This document shows positions 35,461 through 43,336 of a stretch of DNA of 64,000 nucleotides, one piece after another (position 1 is the stretch's first letter; each line of letters opens with the position of its first letter). The translations under genes were made by a program, and so were the position numbers. This stretch comes from Rhodospirillales bacterium. GTDB taxonomy: Bacteria > Pseudomonadota > Alphaproteobacteria > Acetobacterales > Acetobacteraceae. The notes below the pieces were generated by a model that was not told the origin of the DNA, did not search any database, and saw only the letters and a list, made by a program, of their open reading frames with translations. The DNA lies in contig JANXSM010000034.1 in NCBI GenBank assembly GCA_025352665.1, positions 1 through 64,000 on the forward strand, given 5' to 3'.

Positions 35461-36191
35461 GAGATAATGCCCTTATCCTGAAGGTGTCGCCGGTAAGTGG
35501 AGATTTGAGAGTCGTGCACCCGCTCCGACCCCAGATGGAGCGGCGCGGTGATGAACGGTGCACCGATGAGATCGGGTCGCTCTTCGTAGCCAGCCGAGAG
35601 AACTGCAGCGCGAAACGCGCGCTCCGCATCGGTGATCGCGGCGAACTCCTGAGCTGCTCGCAAGAATGCCAGCAGAACCGCGTCGTGGCGTGTCTTCAGG
35701 TGCAAGCAAAGCTTGTACGATTTCACAGCCTTGAGTTCAGCCACTACGCCCGCCTGATGGGCGATCGCCTCCTCCAGCACGCCACCGTCGCGGTGCAGTT
35801 GGTCGAGCATTTGCTGCCGGGTCATCGCAGGTTCGGCTTTGCCGCTGCGCAGCAGTTCTAGACCGCGGGCCAGCGCTGGCGGCGGAACGGTCAGCGGTGC
35901 CGGATCTGTATTGCCGCTGTCGAAGTACGAAGGCTCGGCACTGATCTTCGCCAGGGCAGTGCGCAACTGCGCATCCCGGGCGCCGTCCTTGCCGAGTGGC
36001 TTACCAGCGAAATGAGCCTCATAGGCCAGCTTTGACAGTTCGCGCTTCCGGCGTTCATTCCGGTCTGTCAGCGCCTTCAGCAGAGCCGTCTCGCGGGCAT
36101 AGTCGGGATCGTCGGCAAGCGGCGCGATCACGGGGCGCTCGAACGGGTCGAGGGTAGCAGGTGCGCTGGGCCGAAGCTTTGGCAAAACCAT
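35457..36191 (-). CDS. Phage protein of unknown function
   Basis: 244 residues from ATG 36191, which follows AGGAG at good spacing; a GTG-type start seven codons earlier is less likely. Charged helical N-terminal half (TDRNERRKRELSKLAYEAH), a Pro-rich middle, and an end that reads SERVHDSQISTYRRHLQDKG. No motif is recognised. It is the first of two coupled genes upstream of the prohead protease. Confidence 0.6.
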   Translation of the reverse strand: MVLPKLRPSAPATLDPFERPVIAPLADDPDYARETALLKALTDRNERRKRELSKLAYEAHFAGKPLGKDGARDAQLRTALAKISAEPSYFDSGNTDPAPLTVPPPALARGLELLRSGKAEPAMTRQQMLDQLHRDGGVLEEAIAHQAGVVAELKAVKSYKLCLHLKTRHDAVLLAFLRAAQEFAAITDAERAFRAAVLSAGYEERPDLIGAPFITAPLHLGSERVHDSQISTYRRHLQDKGIIS

Positions 36192-36249
36192 GGGGATCTC
36201 CTGTGGGTCCACTTTCTCGCCGCGCGTGGCTAATTGGAACGGTCCCGGA

Positions 36250-36756
36250 CTAGCCAGCTAAGCCATTGAATATCTGCCGCAATCGAGCCTCGCCGGGCAT
36301 CTCGCCAACCAGCAGCACGTCGAATAGATCACCCTGTATGCCATCCGGGCGACGGTGAGCCCGGCGGTCGCGGGGCCAGGCTGATCCCTCGTAGCGGCGC
36401 GCAGCGGCGGCCACCGCATCAGCAAGCGGCCTGCCGCGTAGATGCGGAAACCAGCGCGTAGCAACGCACAGTAACAGACCGTCGCGCTCCACCAGACGAG
36501 CCCTACTTCTCCTGTCGGCAGGAAGCCCGCACGCCGCCTCGAAAGTGATCGATGTCCCGCCGTCGAGCCACATGGACAACGCTTGTCCCACATCGCCTGC
36601 ACCGTGCTCGGCGAGGATCAGAACCGCGGTGCGAAGGCGTCCGATGATGGCGGCGGGTCGGGCGGCCAGCGATGACCCGACTGCAAAATCCGAAACCTCA
36701 TTTTGGGGACGCGCGAGAACAACGTGTGGACGGTTTGACGGTTGAAGTGCCTTCAC
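36250..36756 (-). CDS. Phage-associated protein of unknown function
   Basis: 168 residues from GTG 36756. A helical segment (AAIIGRLRTAVLILAEHGAG) is followed by LSMWLDGGTSITFEAACGLP and an Arg-rich region. It lies between the HNH gene and the unknown pair, where small terminase genes often sit, but I see no terminase signature. Function is unknown. Confidence 0.5.
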   Translation of the reverse strand: MKALQPSNRPHVVLARPQNEVSDFAVGSSLAARPAAIIGRLRTAVLILAEHGAGDVGQALSMWLDGGTSITFEAACGLPADRRSRARLVERDGLLLCVATRWFPHLRGRPLADAVAAAARRYEGSAWPRDRRAHRRPDGIQGDLFDVLLVGEMPGEARLRQIFNGLAG

Positions 36757-36923
36757 GGCTTACACCCGCCATGGGTCATGGCAACCTCGACAGGTTCATC
36801 CGGCATACCGGTGCTCGCCAGAAGTATGGATTTTCCAATTTCGCAACCGAGAGAAATCGGCTTTGGGGCGGTTTGATGGCTTTGCTCGTTTCGAACGTGA
36901 GGCCCCCATCCCCTGGCCACTGG

Positions 36924-37235
36924 TCACTCGCCCCGGCCCGTCCGGCTGCTGTGGCAAGCACGGCACAACGCCGAAACGTTTGATCGTTCGAGCCGCAACT
37001 CCGGGTGGCTGCGCAGTTTCTTGATGTGGTGCACTTCGGTCGCCGCCGTGACGAAGCCGTTGGCTTGGCAGTCCTGGCAAAGAGGCGTGTCCGCAAGAAC
37101 CTGTCTGCGAAACCGCTGCCAGTCCTCGTCGTATCCACGCGAAGTTCGTGATCCTCTGTGCCTGTCGTGTGCACGGCGGTTGTCGGTCGCCGTTGCTGAG
37201 AAGCCGGGCCGATGAACGGGAGGGCGTATGGGTAT
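36924..37235 (-). CDS. HNH endonuclease lacking a canonical start codon
   Basis: The frame encodes a compact phage HNH protein of about 103 residues: SRGYDEDWQRFRRQVLADTP, zinc pair CQDC, EVHHIKKLRSHPELR and a second zinc pair CRAC followed by HSSRTGRGE. Such nucleases usually sit beside terminase genes and aid DNA packaging. No ATG, GTG or TTG occurs in frame between the preceding stop near 37317 and the domain. Family members tend to begin MPxRPPVHRP, and here that position reads ATA CCC ATA CGC with GAAAGG upstream, so the start has probably mutated to ATA. It may be silent or weakly expressed. Confidence 0.75.
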   Translation of the reverse strand: MPIRPPVHRPGFSATATDNRRAHDRHRGSRTSRGYDEDWQRFRRQVLADTPLCQDCQANGFVTAATEVHHIKKLRSHPELRLERSNVSALCRACHSSRTGRGE

Positions 37236-37436
37236 GGCCGTGCCTTTCGGGCTTGATGGTGCAGGCGGCCGCCGGGCCCCATGCTGGTGTCGGTGCTGTG
37301 TTGGTCTGGCGGGTCAAACCGTAATTCCACTGTTTTTATCCGCGTGCAGAATGAAGTTCTGGCCACAAAACTCGCGGAACGGCCGCTGGACCCTGACACG
37401 CTGCAACCCCAGAGAACCCTGGGTTTTCTGCAAGAA

Positions 37437-37520
37437 GTGAAGGATGGTGAAGGGTGATTGCATTAGCGGCGTTACGCGCGCGTGACGGCGATAAGCAGTA
37501 AACCCTTCACCATCCTTCAC
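37437..37520. repeat. Iteron-like inverted repeat, candidate replication origin
   Basis: GTGAAGGATGGTGAAGGGT (37437-37455) and its exact complement (37502-37520) flank 46 bases that contain the near-palindrome GTTACGCGCGCGTGAC. Each arm holds two copies of GTGAAGGRT, so there are four units, two per direction. It lies just downstream of the P4-type helicase gene. P4 alpha protein binds GGTGAACAG-type repeats at ori and crr, so an origin is a fair inference. Confidence 0.6.
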
Positions 37521-37530
37521 TCTCGGGATT

Positions 37531-39042
37531 TCAACGGCCATATCGGCCATCGTCCGGCGCCGGTTTGATGCCGATGCCCTTGAAGCCAGACTTCCCGCCC
37601 GTCATGCGCTTCGGCTCAAATCCGCGCGCCTGAAGCGCTTGGCTGAAACGCTTTTGCGATCCCGCGTGCTCGCCTGCCGCATCCGCCCAAGCCTTCCACG
37701 AGGCGAACAGCGTGGCAGAAGATGACTCGAAGGTGGACGTTATGGTGCAGCTCTCATTCAGCCAGGTGCCGAGCGCGTCTTCTGCCTCGAGGTATTCCGA
37801 TGTCGCGTCCTGCACGGCTTGCGGCGGTTGCAGCCCTTGCTTCTGCCAGTCGAGGCAGCCCTGGATCGCCCACTTCAATATGCCCGGCCACTCGGCTTTG
37901 AGCTTGTTCGGCAGGTCGTGGTCGCGCTCGCCAGCCGGGATCTTCACCGCGAAAGGGATCAAGTTGAACCGGCGCCGGATGGCCTCATCGATGTTGCGCA
38001 GGCCGGGCCGATGGTTGCCGGCGATCAGCAGCTTAAACTTCGGTTCGAAGGTGAAGAAGTCCTGCCGCATGAATCGCGCGGTAATCGGATCGCCGCCGGT
38101 CATGGCCTTGATGCGCGCCTCTGCCCATCGCCTGCCTTCTTCGGTCTCCTGGGCGGTCACCAGCCGGGCGCCGCGGAGCATGGCTAGGTCGGTGGGGTGC
38201 CGATCACTCTGCGAGGCGGTGAAGACATCGATCGAGGCGACTGCGGCATAGTTACCGAGGATCCCGGTCAGCGTGTTGATGGTGACGCCTTTGCCGTTGG
38301 CACCGGTGCCGAACGCGAAGAATAAGGCGTGTTCCCGGATGCTGCCGGTCAGTGCGTATCCGGCCATGCGTTGGATGAAGCGCTCGAGCTCCTTGTCACC
38401 ATTTGTGACCTTAGCGAGGAACGAGAGCCAGATTGGACACTCGCCACCGGGCGCCACGGCGGTCACCCGCGTCATGTAGTCTTCCGGCCGATGTGAACGC
38501 ATGCGCCCGTTGCGTAGATCCACAACCCCGCCGGGCGTGTTCAGCAGCCACGGATCGGTGTCCCACTGGTCGACCGTGGCAGCGTGCTTCCGGTCCGCCT
38601 TGGCCAGGCGCTCGACGGCTGCGACCGTGCGCGCTGCGGCGACGATGGCGGCAACATGATCGTCGTTGCACTTGGAACTTGCATGCCGACACACGGCACG
38701 CGCCAGGTCGAAGGCGAGCATCGTATCGTCGGACTTCCACGTGCTGCCATCCCAGATATACCACCGGCCCCAGGCAGCAACATGCCGCAGCCGATCTTCA
38801 TGCTCGGCGGTGAAGGTCAACGCGAGGGCTTCATCAGTGAAGGCCGGCGGGCGGGCGTCGCCATCATTGCTGCGCGGCGCGATCGCCTTCAGCCGCCTGA
38901 CTTCATCATCGAGAGTACTCTGCCGGACGCCGAGGCGCTCTGCTTCTCTGCTGCGCTCTTGGTCGTATTCGAAAGGATTGAGAGCCGCCAAGCGTGCCAG
39001 GGTGGCGGCGCGCTCGAGGTGCAGGTTTGGGCTATCGAGCAT
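37531..39042 (-). CDS. P4-family phage DNA primase/helicase
   Basis: 503 residues. The D5/P4 N-terminal module reads WDTDPWLLNTPGGVVDLRNG. The SF3 helicase domain has Walker A GTGANGKGV, Walker B-like ARLVTAQETEEGRRWAEARIKAM, and motif C FKLLIAGNHRP with the arginine finger region DEAIRRRFNLIPF. It should load at the element's origin and unwind DNA. Its N-terminus overlaps the prim-pol gene by 11 bases, so priming and helicase functions are on separate coupled genes. Confidence 0.92.
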   Translation of the reverse strand: MLDSPNLHLERAATLARLAALNPFEYDQERSREAERLGVRQSTLDDEVRRLKAIAPRSNDGDARPPAFTDEALALTFTAEHEDRLRHVAAWGRWYIWDGSTWKSDDTMLAFDLARAVCRHASSKCNDDHVAAIVAAARTVAAVERLAKADRKHAATVDQWDTDPWLLNTPGGVVDLRNGRMRSHRPEDYMTRVTAVAPGGECPIWLSFLAKVTNGDKELERFIQRMAGYALTGSIREHALFFAFGTGANGKGVTINTLTGILGNYAAVASIDVFTASQSDRHPTDLAMLRGARLVTAQETEEGRRWAEARIKAMTGGDPITARFMRQDFFTFEPKFKLLIAGNHRPGLRNIDEAIRRRFNLIPFAVKIPAGERDHDLPNKLKAEWPGILKWAIQGCLDWQKQGLQPPQAVQDATSEYLEAEDALGTWLNESCTITSTFESSSATLFASWKAWADAAGEHAGSQKRFSQALQARGFEPKRMTGGKSGFKGIGIKPAPDDGRYGR

Positions 39043-39844
39043 TACGAGCCCCTCCGATCTGCAGTGGTGACAGCCGGCCCCGGGCCAGCCCCCATGCGAT
39101 GGTTGCGCTGGCGTTCTTCAGGTCGACCGCATTGCCGCCGGCGCGCTGCACTGATTCCAGGAGGCTCCGGGCTGCTGCATCCTCGCTGATCTGCAACTGA
39201 TCGAGCAGTCCGCCGAGCGTGCATGACGCGGCGCGCAGCTGGCGGTGGCGCGCTCCCTCCGATGCTGTCTCGAGCCGATAGAAGATCCGGGCCAGCATCC
39301 TCGCCGCACCGGTGGCGCCTGCTGCGGGGAGCGGTGCAGGCAGTGGCGCCGAGCGCGGAAGGCTTGGCTTTGGCAAAAGCATTTCAGCTAGCCAGGTCGG
39401 CCATTCCGCCGCGGCCGCCGGGTCGATGACGTCGCCACCGAAGCCGGGCCACCAGATGATGTAGCCGCCCTCACCACGAACATCGATGCCGGGCGCGATC
39501 TTCGATTCACTGTTCCGGATGCCGTCGAGATGGCGGAACAACACATGCCGACCGCCGCTGCGGGTGCTGTGCTGGCGCGTCTCTGGCAGACGGGCTGCGT
39601 TGGCTTTGAACCACGTGTCGCCACCGTGGCGCGGATCCACGTCTAGTATATCGACATCGTTGACCATGCCAGTTGGGATGCCGACCAAGGGCCCGCCCGA
39701 TCGGTGCCACATGAGGCTGATGGCTGCCGGATCACGGGTTGCGTCCTTGAAACCGTGCGGCGTGGCGGGCTTCTTATCGGACCGGCAGGCGAAGACTGCT
39801 ACACCCTGCGATGCGAGATCGAGGGCGCATGCGAGAGCGTTCAT
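39032..39844 (-). CDS. Bifunctional primase-polymerase (prim-pol) domain protein
   Basis: 270 residues with an archaeo-eukaryotic type primase domain in the first 170: VAVFACRSDKKPATPHGFKD, the metal motif DILDVDPRHGGD, HSTRSGGRHVLFR and GIDVRGEGGYIIWWPG. The last 80 residues are helical. It primes replication for the helicase encoded by the overlapping gene. It overlaps the preceding small gene by four bases. Confidence 0.9.
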   Translation of the reverse strand: MNALACALDLASQGVAVFACRSDKKPATPHGFKDATRDPAAISLMWHRSGGPLVGIPTGMVNDVDILDVDPRHGGDTWFKANAARLPETRQHSTRSGGRHVLFRHLDGIRNSESKIAPGIDVRGEGGYIIWWPGFGGDVIDPAAAAEWPTWLAEMLLPKPSLPRSAPLPAPLPAAGATGAARMLARIFYRLETASEGARHRQLRAASCTLGGLLDQLQISEDAAARSLLESVQRAGGNAVDLKNASATIAWGLARGRLSPLQIGGARNAR

Positions 39845-40224
39845 GCCATCACCTTGGCCATCCGTCGCGCCCAGGCACCTTCCTCGATTCGGCGCCCATG
39901 CCGCTCCGCCGAGCCGACGCCGCTCACTTTCGCGGCCTTCAACCCGGCCAGAACATTGCGGACAGATTCGAAGTTGTTGCCCAGAATGAGAACGCTTTGA
40001 TCGTTCATGGTCATGCTAATCGCTGCGGCCACAACGCGATGGGAGAAGCCTACGAAGGTAGCATCGTCATCGAGCAACCAGACCCACGCCACGCCTGCGC
40101 CAGGGCGTTTGAAGAACAAGGCGCGGAACGGTGTCCGCAAGAGGTCGATTGCCGGCAGGCCCCTGCGCTGACGGCCATCCATGCACGCGCCGGTGCCGTC
40201 GAATACCCGGACCGGCGAGCTCAC
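39841..40224 (-). CDS. Small protein upstream of the prim-pol gene, unknown
   Basis: 127 residues. AWVWLLDDDATFVGFSHRVV suggests a beta-rich core, and a charged C-terminus follows. It overlaps both neighbours by four bases, so it is translated with the replication operon. The real start may be the internal Met at MDGRQRRG. No family is recognised. Confidence 0.55.
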   Translation of the reverse strand: MSSPVRVFDGTGACMDGRQRRGLPAIDLLRTPFRALFFKRPGAGVAWVWLLDDDATFVGFSHRVVAAAISMTMNDQSVLILGNNFESVRNVLAGLKAAKVSGVGSAERHGRRIEEGAWARRMAKVMA

Positions 40225-40406
40225 GCCGACACTCCCCGCAACGCCGCAGCCGCGTGCGCCAAGCGCTCGGCCCGGAGATGGTGCCCGTGCTGCAGCTCCA
40301 TGTCGGCGAGGCGGTCGAGCATGCGGGCGCGGGCAAGCGCCGCGACGAGGGGGGACGGCAAGGATGGCGGGGACTTCGTTTTACGCTTTGTCGTCTTGCT
40401 GATCAT
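40221..40406 (-). CDS. Small helical basic protein, unknown
   Basis: 61 residues from ATG 40406: a lysine-rich start (MISKTTKRKTKS) then two helices rich in Ala, Leu and Arg. Four-base overlap with the downstream gene supports translation. Function is unknown; a DNA-binding accessory to replication is possible. Confidence 0.5.
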   Translation of the reverse strand: MISKTTKRKTKSPPSLPSPLVAALARARMLDRLADMELQHGHHLRAERLAHAAAALRGVSA

Positions 40407-40508
40407 ATCGGCATCTTTCGAGGATGCGACAACGTGCTTGATCTGGGCGAGGCGTCTGGATAACGTGCCGGGGCCTGCAAAGCACCGACTTCCGATCCAA
40501 AACGATCC

Positions 40509-40541
40509 GCCCCTCGCACGTCGCCGTGTTGAGGGGCTTTT
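40509..40541 (+). terminator. Hairpin with T-run between the replication genes and the AlpA-like gene
   Basis: GCCCCTC and GAGGGGC pair around a 15-base loop and are followed by TTTTCGTTT on the plus strand. It could guard the minus-strand operon from plus-strand transcription or end short antisense transcripts. Confidence 0.5.
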
Positions 40542-40546
40542 CGTTT

Positions 40547-40759
40547 CTAGGCGGCGGCCTTCGAGACGAACCGCGGCAGGGTCGCGATGAAGGCGGAGAG
40601 GCTGTGCAGCGGCACCATGGTCCTGTTGCCGAGCTTCACGGCCTCGATGCGGCCTTCGCCGATCAACTGGTAGCCGCGGGTGACACCGACATGCAGCCGG
40701 TCGAAGGCCTCGCGGACGGGGATCAGGACGGGATCGGTTTTCGTGTCATACATCGTCAT
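40547..40759 (-). CDS. AlpA/excisionase-like helix-turn-helix protein
   Basis: 70 residues: VREAFDRLHVGVTRGYQLIG is a MerR-type helix-turn-helix and RIEAVKLGNRTMVPLHSLSAF the wing typical of AlpA and excisionase proteins. AGGTGA precedes ATG 40759. It may act as excisionase for the integrase at the right end or switch the replication operon on. The 140 bases after it hold the hairpin noted separately. Confidence 0.75.
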   Translation of the reverse strand: MTMYDTKTDPVLIPVREAFDRLHVGVTRGYQLIGEGRIEAVKLGNRTMVPLHSLSAFIATLPRFVSKAAA

Positions 40760-40854
40760 TCACCTGCGTTTGGTTGCGCTGGTGATGAAGATGACGAGTC
40801 CTGTTGCGACGCGCTTGTTCGAAAAGTATCGACTTCTCGCACAAGTCTGTTGTT

Positions 40855-41538
40855 TCAGATGCTTCTTATTCTTTCGATGAGGTTGTCCAGCATTGGGGCC
40901 AGATCGGATGCCGGGGCAGCCGGGTCCAAGTAGCCTTGGAGAGCTTGAGCAAGGTGGCCGAGGCGCTGCATCTTCTTCATGGCAGCCGTCGGGTGCATTT
41001 TTTGGCCGGTGACCGCGAATTTGGATGTACCGGCCGTCAGTCTGGAGGTGTCGAATGCAATCCCCATCGCCGACAGATTTCGGGCCAACTGTGATTCCGG
41101 AAGATCTTGTCGGGCGAGAAGTCCGAGGGCCCGCGCCTCCTTTTCCGCACTGAGCACGTGACCAACCTTCAAGCTGTCCCCGCCCAGCGCCTCCCGAGTT
41201 ATCCTCTTGACCGCCTGCAAGGTCATCGCCCGGAAACGGTCGTAATCGAGCCCATCGACAGTAATTTCGCGGTTCGCAGCCTTCTTCTGAAGGTCCTTGG
41301 CTGCCAGCGTGATCGCGTGGATCTCGGTCAATCCACGGTGCGTAAACCAGAACAGAATGGCGTGACGATGCGCCGCTGTATTGTCGCGGGTGGGTCGAAA
41401 CGGGGGGCGTTTGACCGCCGTTGCTACCTTGGCAATTCGCATGAACCGCGCTTCGTCGCCTGCCTGCCGCAGCAGTTGCTCGGCCAATTGGCGATCGGCG
41501 GCAAGCAAATCCTTCAGCCACGCCGGCTTCGTAACCAT
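40855..41538 (-). CDS. Element protein of unknown function
   Basis: 227 residues from ATG 41538 (GTG 41553 is the other candidate; GGAGG lies between them). Predicted mostly helical, rich in Lys and Arg in its first half (KPAWLKDLLAADRQLAEQLL, RIAKVATAVKRPPFRP), with a C-terminal LDNLIERIRSI. No motif known to me. Its place between the AlpA-like gene and small early genes suggests a replication or regulatory role. Confidence 0.55.
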   Translation of the reverse strand: MVTKPAWLKDLLAADRQLAEQLLRQAGDEARFMRIAKVATAVKRPPFRPTRDNTAAHRHAILFWFTHRGLTEIHAITLAAKDLQKKAANREITVDGLDYDRFRAMTLQAVKRITREALGGDSLKVGHVLSAEKEARALGLLARQDLPESQLARNLSAMGIAFDTSRLTAGTSKFAVTGQKMHPTAAMKKMQRLGHLAQALQGYLDPAAPASDLAPMLDNLIERIRSI

Positions 41539-41666
41539 GTGCCTCCGCACCACCCCACAAGGAAAGCAGCGGGCCAGCCCTGTGCGGAGGGACAGGGCGT
41601 TCGGCGGCCAAACCTAGGCCCGCTGAGCTGGAGCATAGCAGACCGCCCTGTGTTCCGGCGACAAGA

Positions 41667-41840
41667 TCACTGTGCATCGCGCGCCTGCCGATAGGCGGTG
41701 AGATCCACAATTACGGCGCTACGTGGGGCGGAAGCAGGGTGCGCGTGTTTCGCACCCCTCCCGTCCAACACGCGGCCGATCTGGTCGAGCAGCGCCATCA
41801 CCGGCGGCGGCAGCGGGCCGGTCGAGTACGTGGGGCTCAT
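41667..41840 (-). CDS. 57-residue protein coupled to the KP-repeat gene
   Basis: ATG 41840 overlaps the previous stop as ATGA. The product MSPTYSTGPLPPPVMALLDQ continues with IGRVLDGRG and SAVIVDLTAYRQARDAQ. The clean overlap and codon quality support it. No family is recognised. Confidence 0.6.
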   Translation of the reverse strand: MSPTYSTGPLPPPVMALLDQIGRVLDGRGAKHAHPASAPRSAVIVDLTAYRQARDAQ

Positions 41841-42163
41841 GTCTCGCTACCTCCCACCAAGCGGAGCGCCCGCTTCGGCTTCGGCTTCGGCTTGGGCTTC
41901 GGCCTTGTGAGTTCCTCGCGAAACCGCCGGCCCAGCTCCGCAAAGTGCTCGATCAACGGCCCCTCGTGCCGGGCAGCCTGCCGGGCCAGTTCAACCGCCG
42001 AATCGAGGTTGTTTTGCTTGAGAAGAATGGCGAGCTCCTTCATCTGCTTGAGGAGATCGTCGTTGGCGGCCTTCTCCTGGGGGGTTTGCGGCGGCATCGG
42101 CGGCGCCGTCAGGTAGGTGTCCGCGTCCGCGGCTCCGGCTTGCTGCTGTCTGGGAGGTTTCAT
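41837..42163 (-). CDS. Small helical protein with a Lys-Pro repeat tail
   Basis: 108 residues from ATG 42163 with GGGAGAGG upstream. The centre is a charged helix (PQEKAANDDLLKQMKELAIL), and the end holds RPKPKPKPKPKRALRL, coded by a GGCTTC-type tandem repeat that could change length by slippage. It overlaps genes on both sides by four bases. Unknown function; the tail could bind DNA or a membrane. Confidence 0.6.
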   Translation of the reverse strand: MKPPRQQQAGAADADTYLTAPPMPPQTPQEKAANDDLLKQMKELAILLKQNNLDSAVELARQAARHEGPLIEHFAELGRRFREELTRPKPKPKPKPKRALRLVGGSET

Positions 42164-42723
42164 GCCACCTCTCCCGCGATGCGGATTACATCGTTGAGCA
42201 GGTCCATAGCCCACTCAGCCGACATGAGCTCCAGTTCTTCGCTGCCGTCGGGCGACCGGGCCTCTGCCTTCGCGGCGCGTGCCTTGGCAGCCAGGCCGAC
42301 GATCGTGACAGGCGCGCGCTCGGTTACCTCCCAGGCGGCATTCTCGTAGGCCTGCCAGAGCCTATCGTAATCCGGCGTGCCGGCGGCCTCATTGCAAGCG
42401 GCTCGGGCGGCTTCGAAGTGGCGGCAGGCCGCGATGAGCGCCGCGTCTGGGTGCGGCGGCGACTGGTCTTGACTGTAAGAAGTTACAGTCTCGCTCTCGA
42501 CCTTTTCGAGCGGTCGCAGGCTGATCGCCAACGGCGCGCCGAAGCTGCACCGCAAACCTATCTGAAAACCGTTATCAGATAGCATCTGGGGACTTTCCCC
42601 AGATGCGGTGTCGGCCATCTGGCTAATTCCGCCAGATAGTATCTGGAAACGGTTGCCAGATATGGTGTCGGCTATCTGTCGTCCGACGACAGATGCAGGG
42701 TCGCTCGGGACAAGGGCGCTCAT
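42160..42723 (-). CDS. Unknown protein whose N-terminal part is encoded by a hairpin array
   Basis: 187 residues from ATG 42723, overlapping the next upstream gene by four bases. Residues about 10-57 are repetitive (QIADTISGNRFQILSGG, SQMADTASGESPQMLSDNG) because the DNA there is five inverted repeats in a row. The C-terminal half (PDAALIAACRHFEAARAACN, then TIVGLAAKARAAKAEA) resembles the upstream 142-residue protein, so the two are paralogs. The repetitive half may be tolerated rather than functional. Confidence 0.6.
   Translation of the reverse strand: MSALVPSDPASVVGRQIADTISGNRFQILSGGISQMADTASGESPQMLSDNGFQIGLRCSFGAPLAISLRPLEKVESETVTSYSQDQSPPHPDAALIAACRHFEAARAACNEAAGTPDYDRLWQAYENAAWEVTERAPVTIVGLAAKARAAKAEARSPDGSEELELMSAEWAMDLLNDVIRIAGEVA
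42558..42695. repeat. Array of five adjacent inverted repeats (ATCTG...CAGAT)
   Basis: Five hairpins in 138 bases: CTATCTGA/TCAGATAG (42558-42582), CATCTGGGGA/TCCCCAGATG (42583-42605), ATCTGGC/GCCAGAT (42617-42637), TATCTGG/CCAGATA (42640-42662) and ATCTGTCGTC/GACGACAGAT (42674-42694). Hairpins 2-3 and 4-5 are joined by the same spacer, GGTGTCGGC. Arms differ beyond the shared ATCTG core, with compensating changes on both sides. Confidence 0.85.
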
Positions 42724-43148
42724 GCCGCACCGCCCTTCATTGCCAGAAGATATTCGATCACGGCCATGACCAAGAATTCGTGGTCCTCGGCAGCTTCGGC
42801 GAAGGTTTCACCGACCGAGACAACAACGCCTCGGCTGAACCAAACCTTGGCAACCTCCGCCTTAGCCAGGAGCCCGGCCGGGGTTGTAGCCCGCGTGTCG
42901 GACAGCCTCTCGACGATCGCCTCCTGGCCCGGCCAGACCACCTCATCGCAGTAGGCGTAGGCTTTGTCGGAAGCGGCGCCGATGGAGGCGCGCATGATCT
43001 TGGTCTGGGCTTGGTGCTCGGCCTCCAGCCGGGCGAACTCTTGCGCGTCGGCGATTATGGCGGCGTCGGGGTTAACGGTGGCTGCCGATGCGGTGCCGGC
43101 TGCGGCGAGTAGGGCGGCAGATCCGCCCAGGAGTGACCGGCGGTTCAT
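42720..43148 (-). CDS. Signal-bearing unknown protein, paralog of its neighbour
   Basis: 142 residues starting MNRRSLLGGSAALLAAAGTA, a Tat- or Sec-like signal, then TVNPDAAIIADAQEFARLEA and ATTPAGLLAKAEVAKVW, the same scheme as the C-terminal half of the downstream protein. A family of small proteins with this pattern is frequent in alphaproteobacterial prophages, with no known role. It is the most upstream gene of the minus-strand early operon; the 190 bases before it should hold the divergent early promoters. Confidence 0.6.
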   Translation of the reverse strand: MNRRSLLGGSAALLAAAGTASAATVNPDAAIIADAQEFARLEAEHQAQTKIMRASIGAASDKAYAYCDEVVWPGQEAIVERLSDTRATTPAGLLAKAEVAKVWFSRGVVVSVGETFAEAAEDHEFLVMAVIEYLLAMKGGAA

Positions 43149-43336
43149 GGCCGCGCCTCTGCGGCTCTTCTGGGCTCAACCATCCCCATGGTGGGGAGGG
43201 GTCTTCTTCTCGGCGTGGGCGTGATATGGGCACAGATAGCCATGGCCTCGTTCTCCCTGAACGTGGGTTGCGGTTAGGCCGGGCCAGAGGCTGGAATCCT
43301 CTTGCTCGGCCGCTGCTTTCGCGTCATCATAAAATC

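Noticed and set aside
42541-42700. The hairpin series read as a CRISPR array
   Set aside because: Units are unequal, the repeats are inverted pairs with little constant sequence beyond ATCTG, spacers are short and partly identical, and no cas genes are present.
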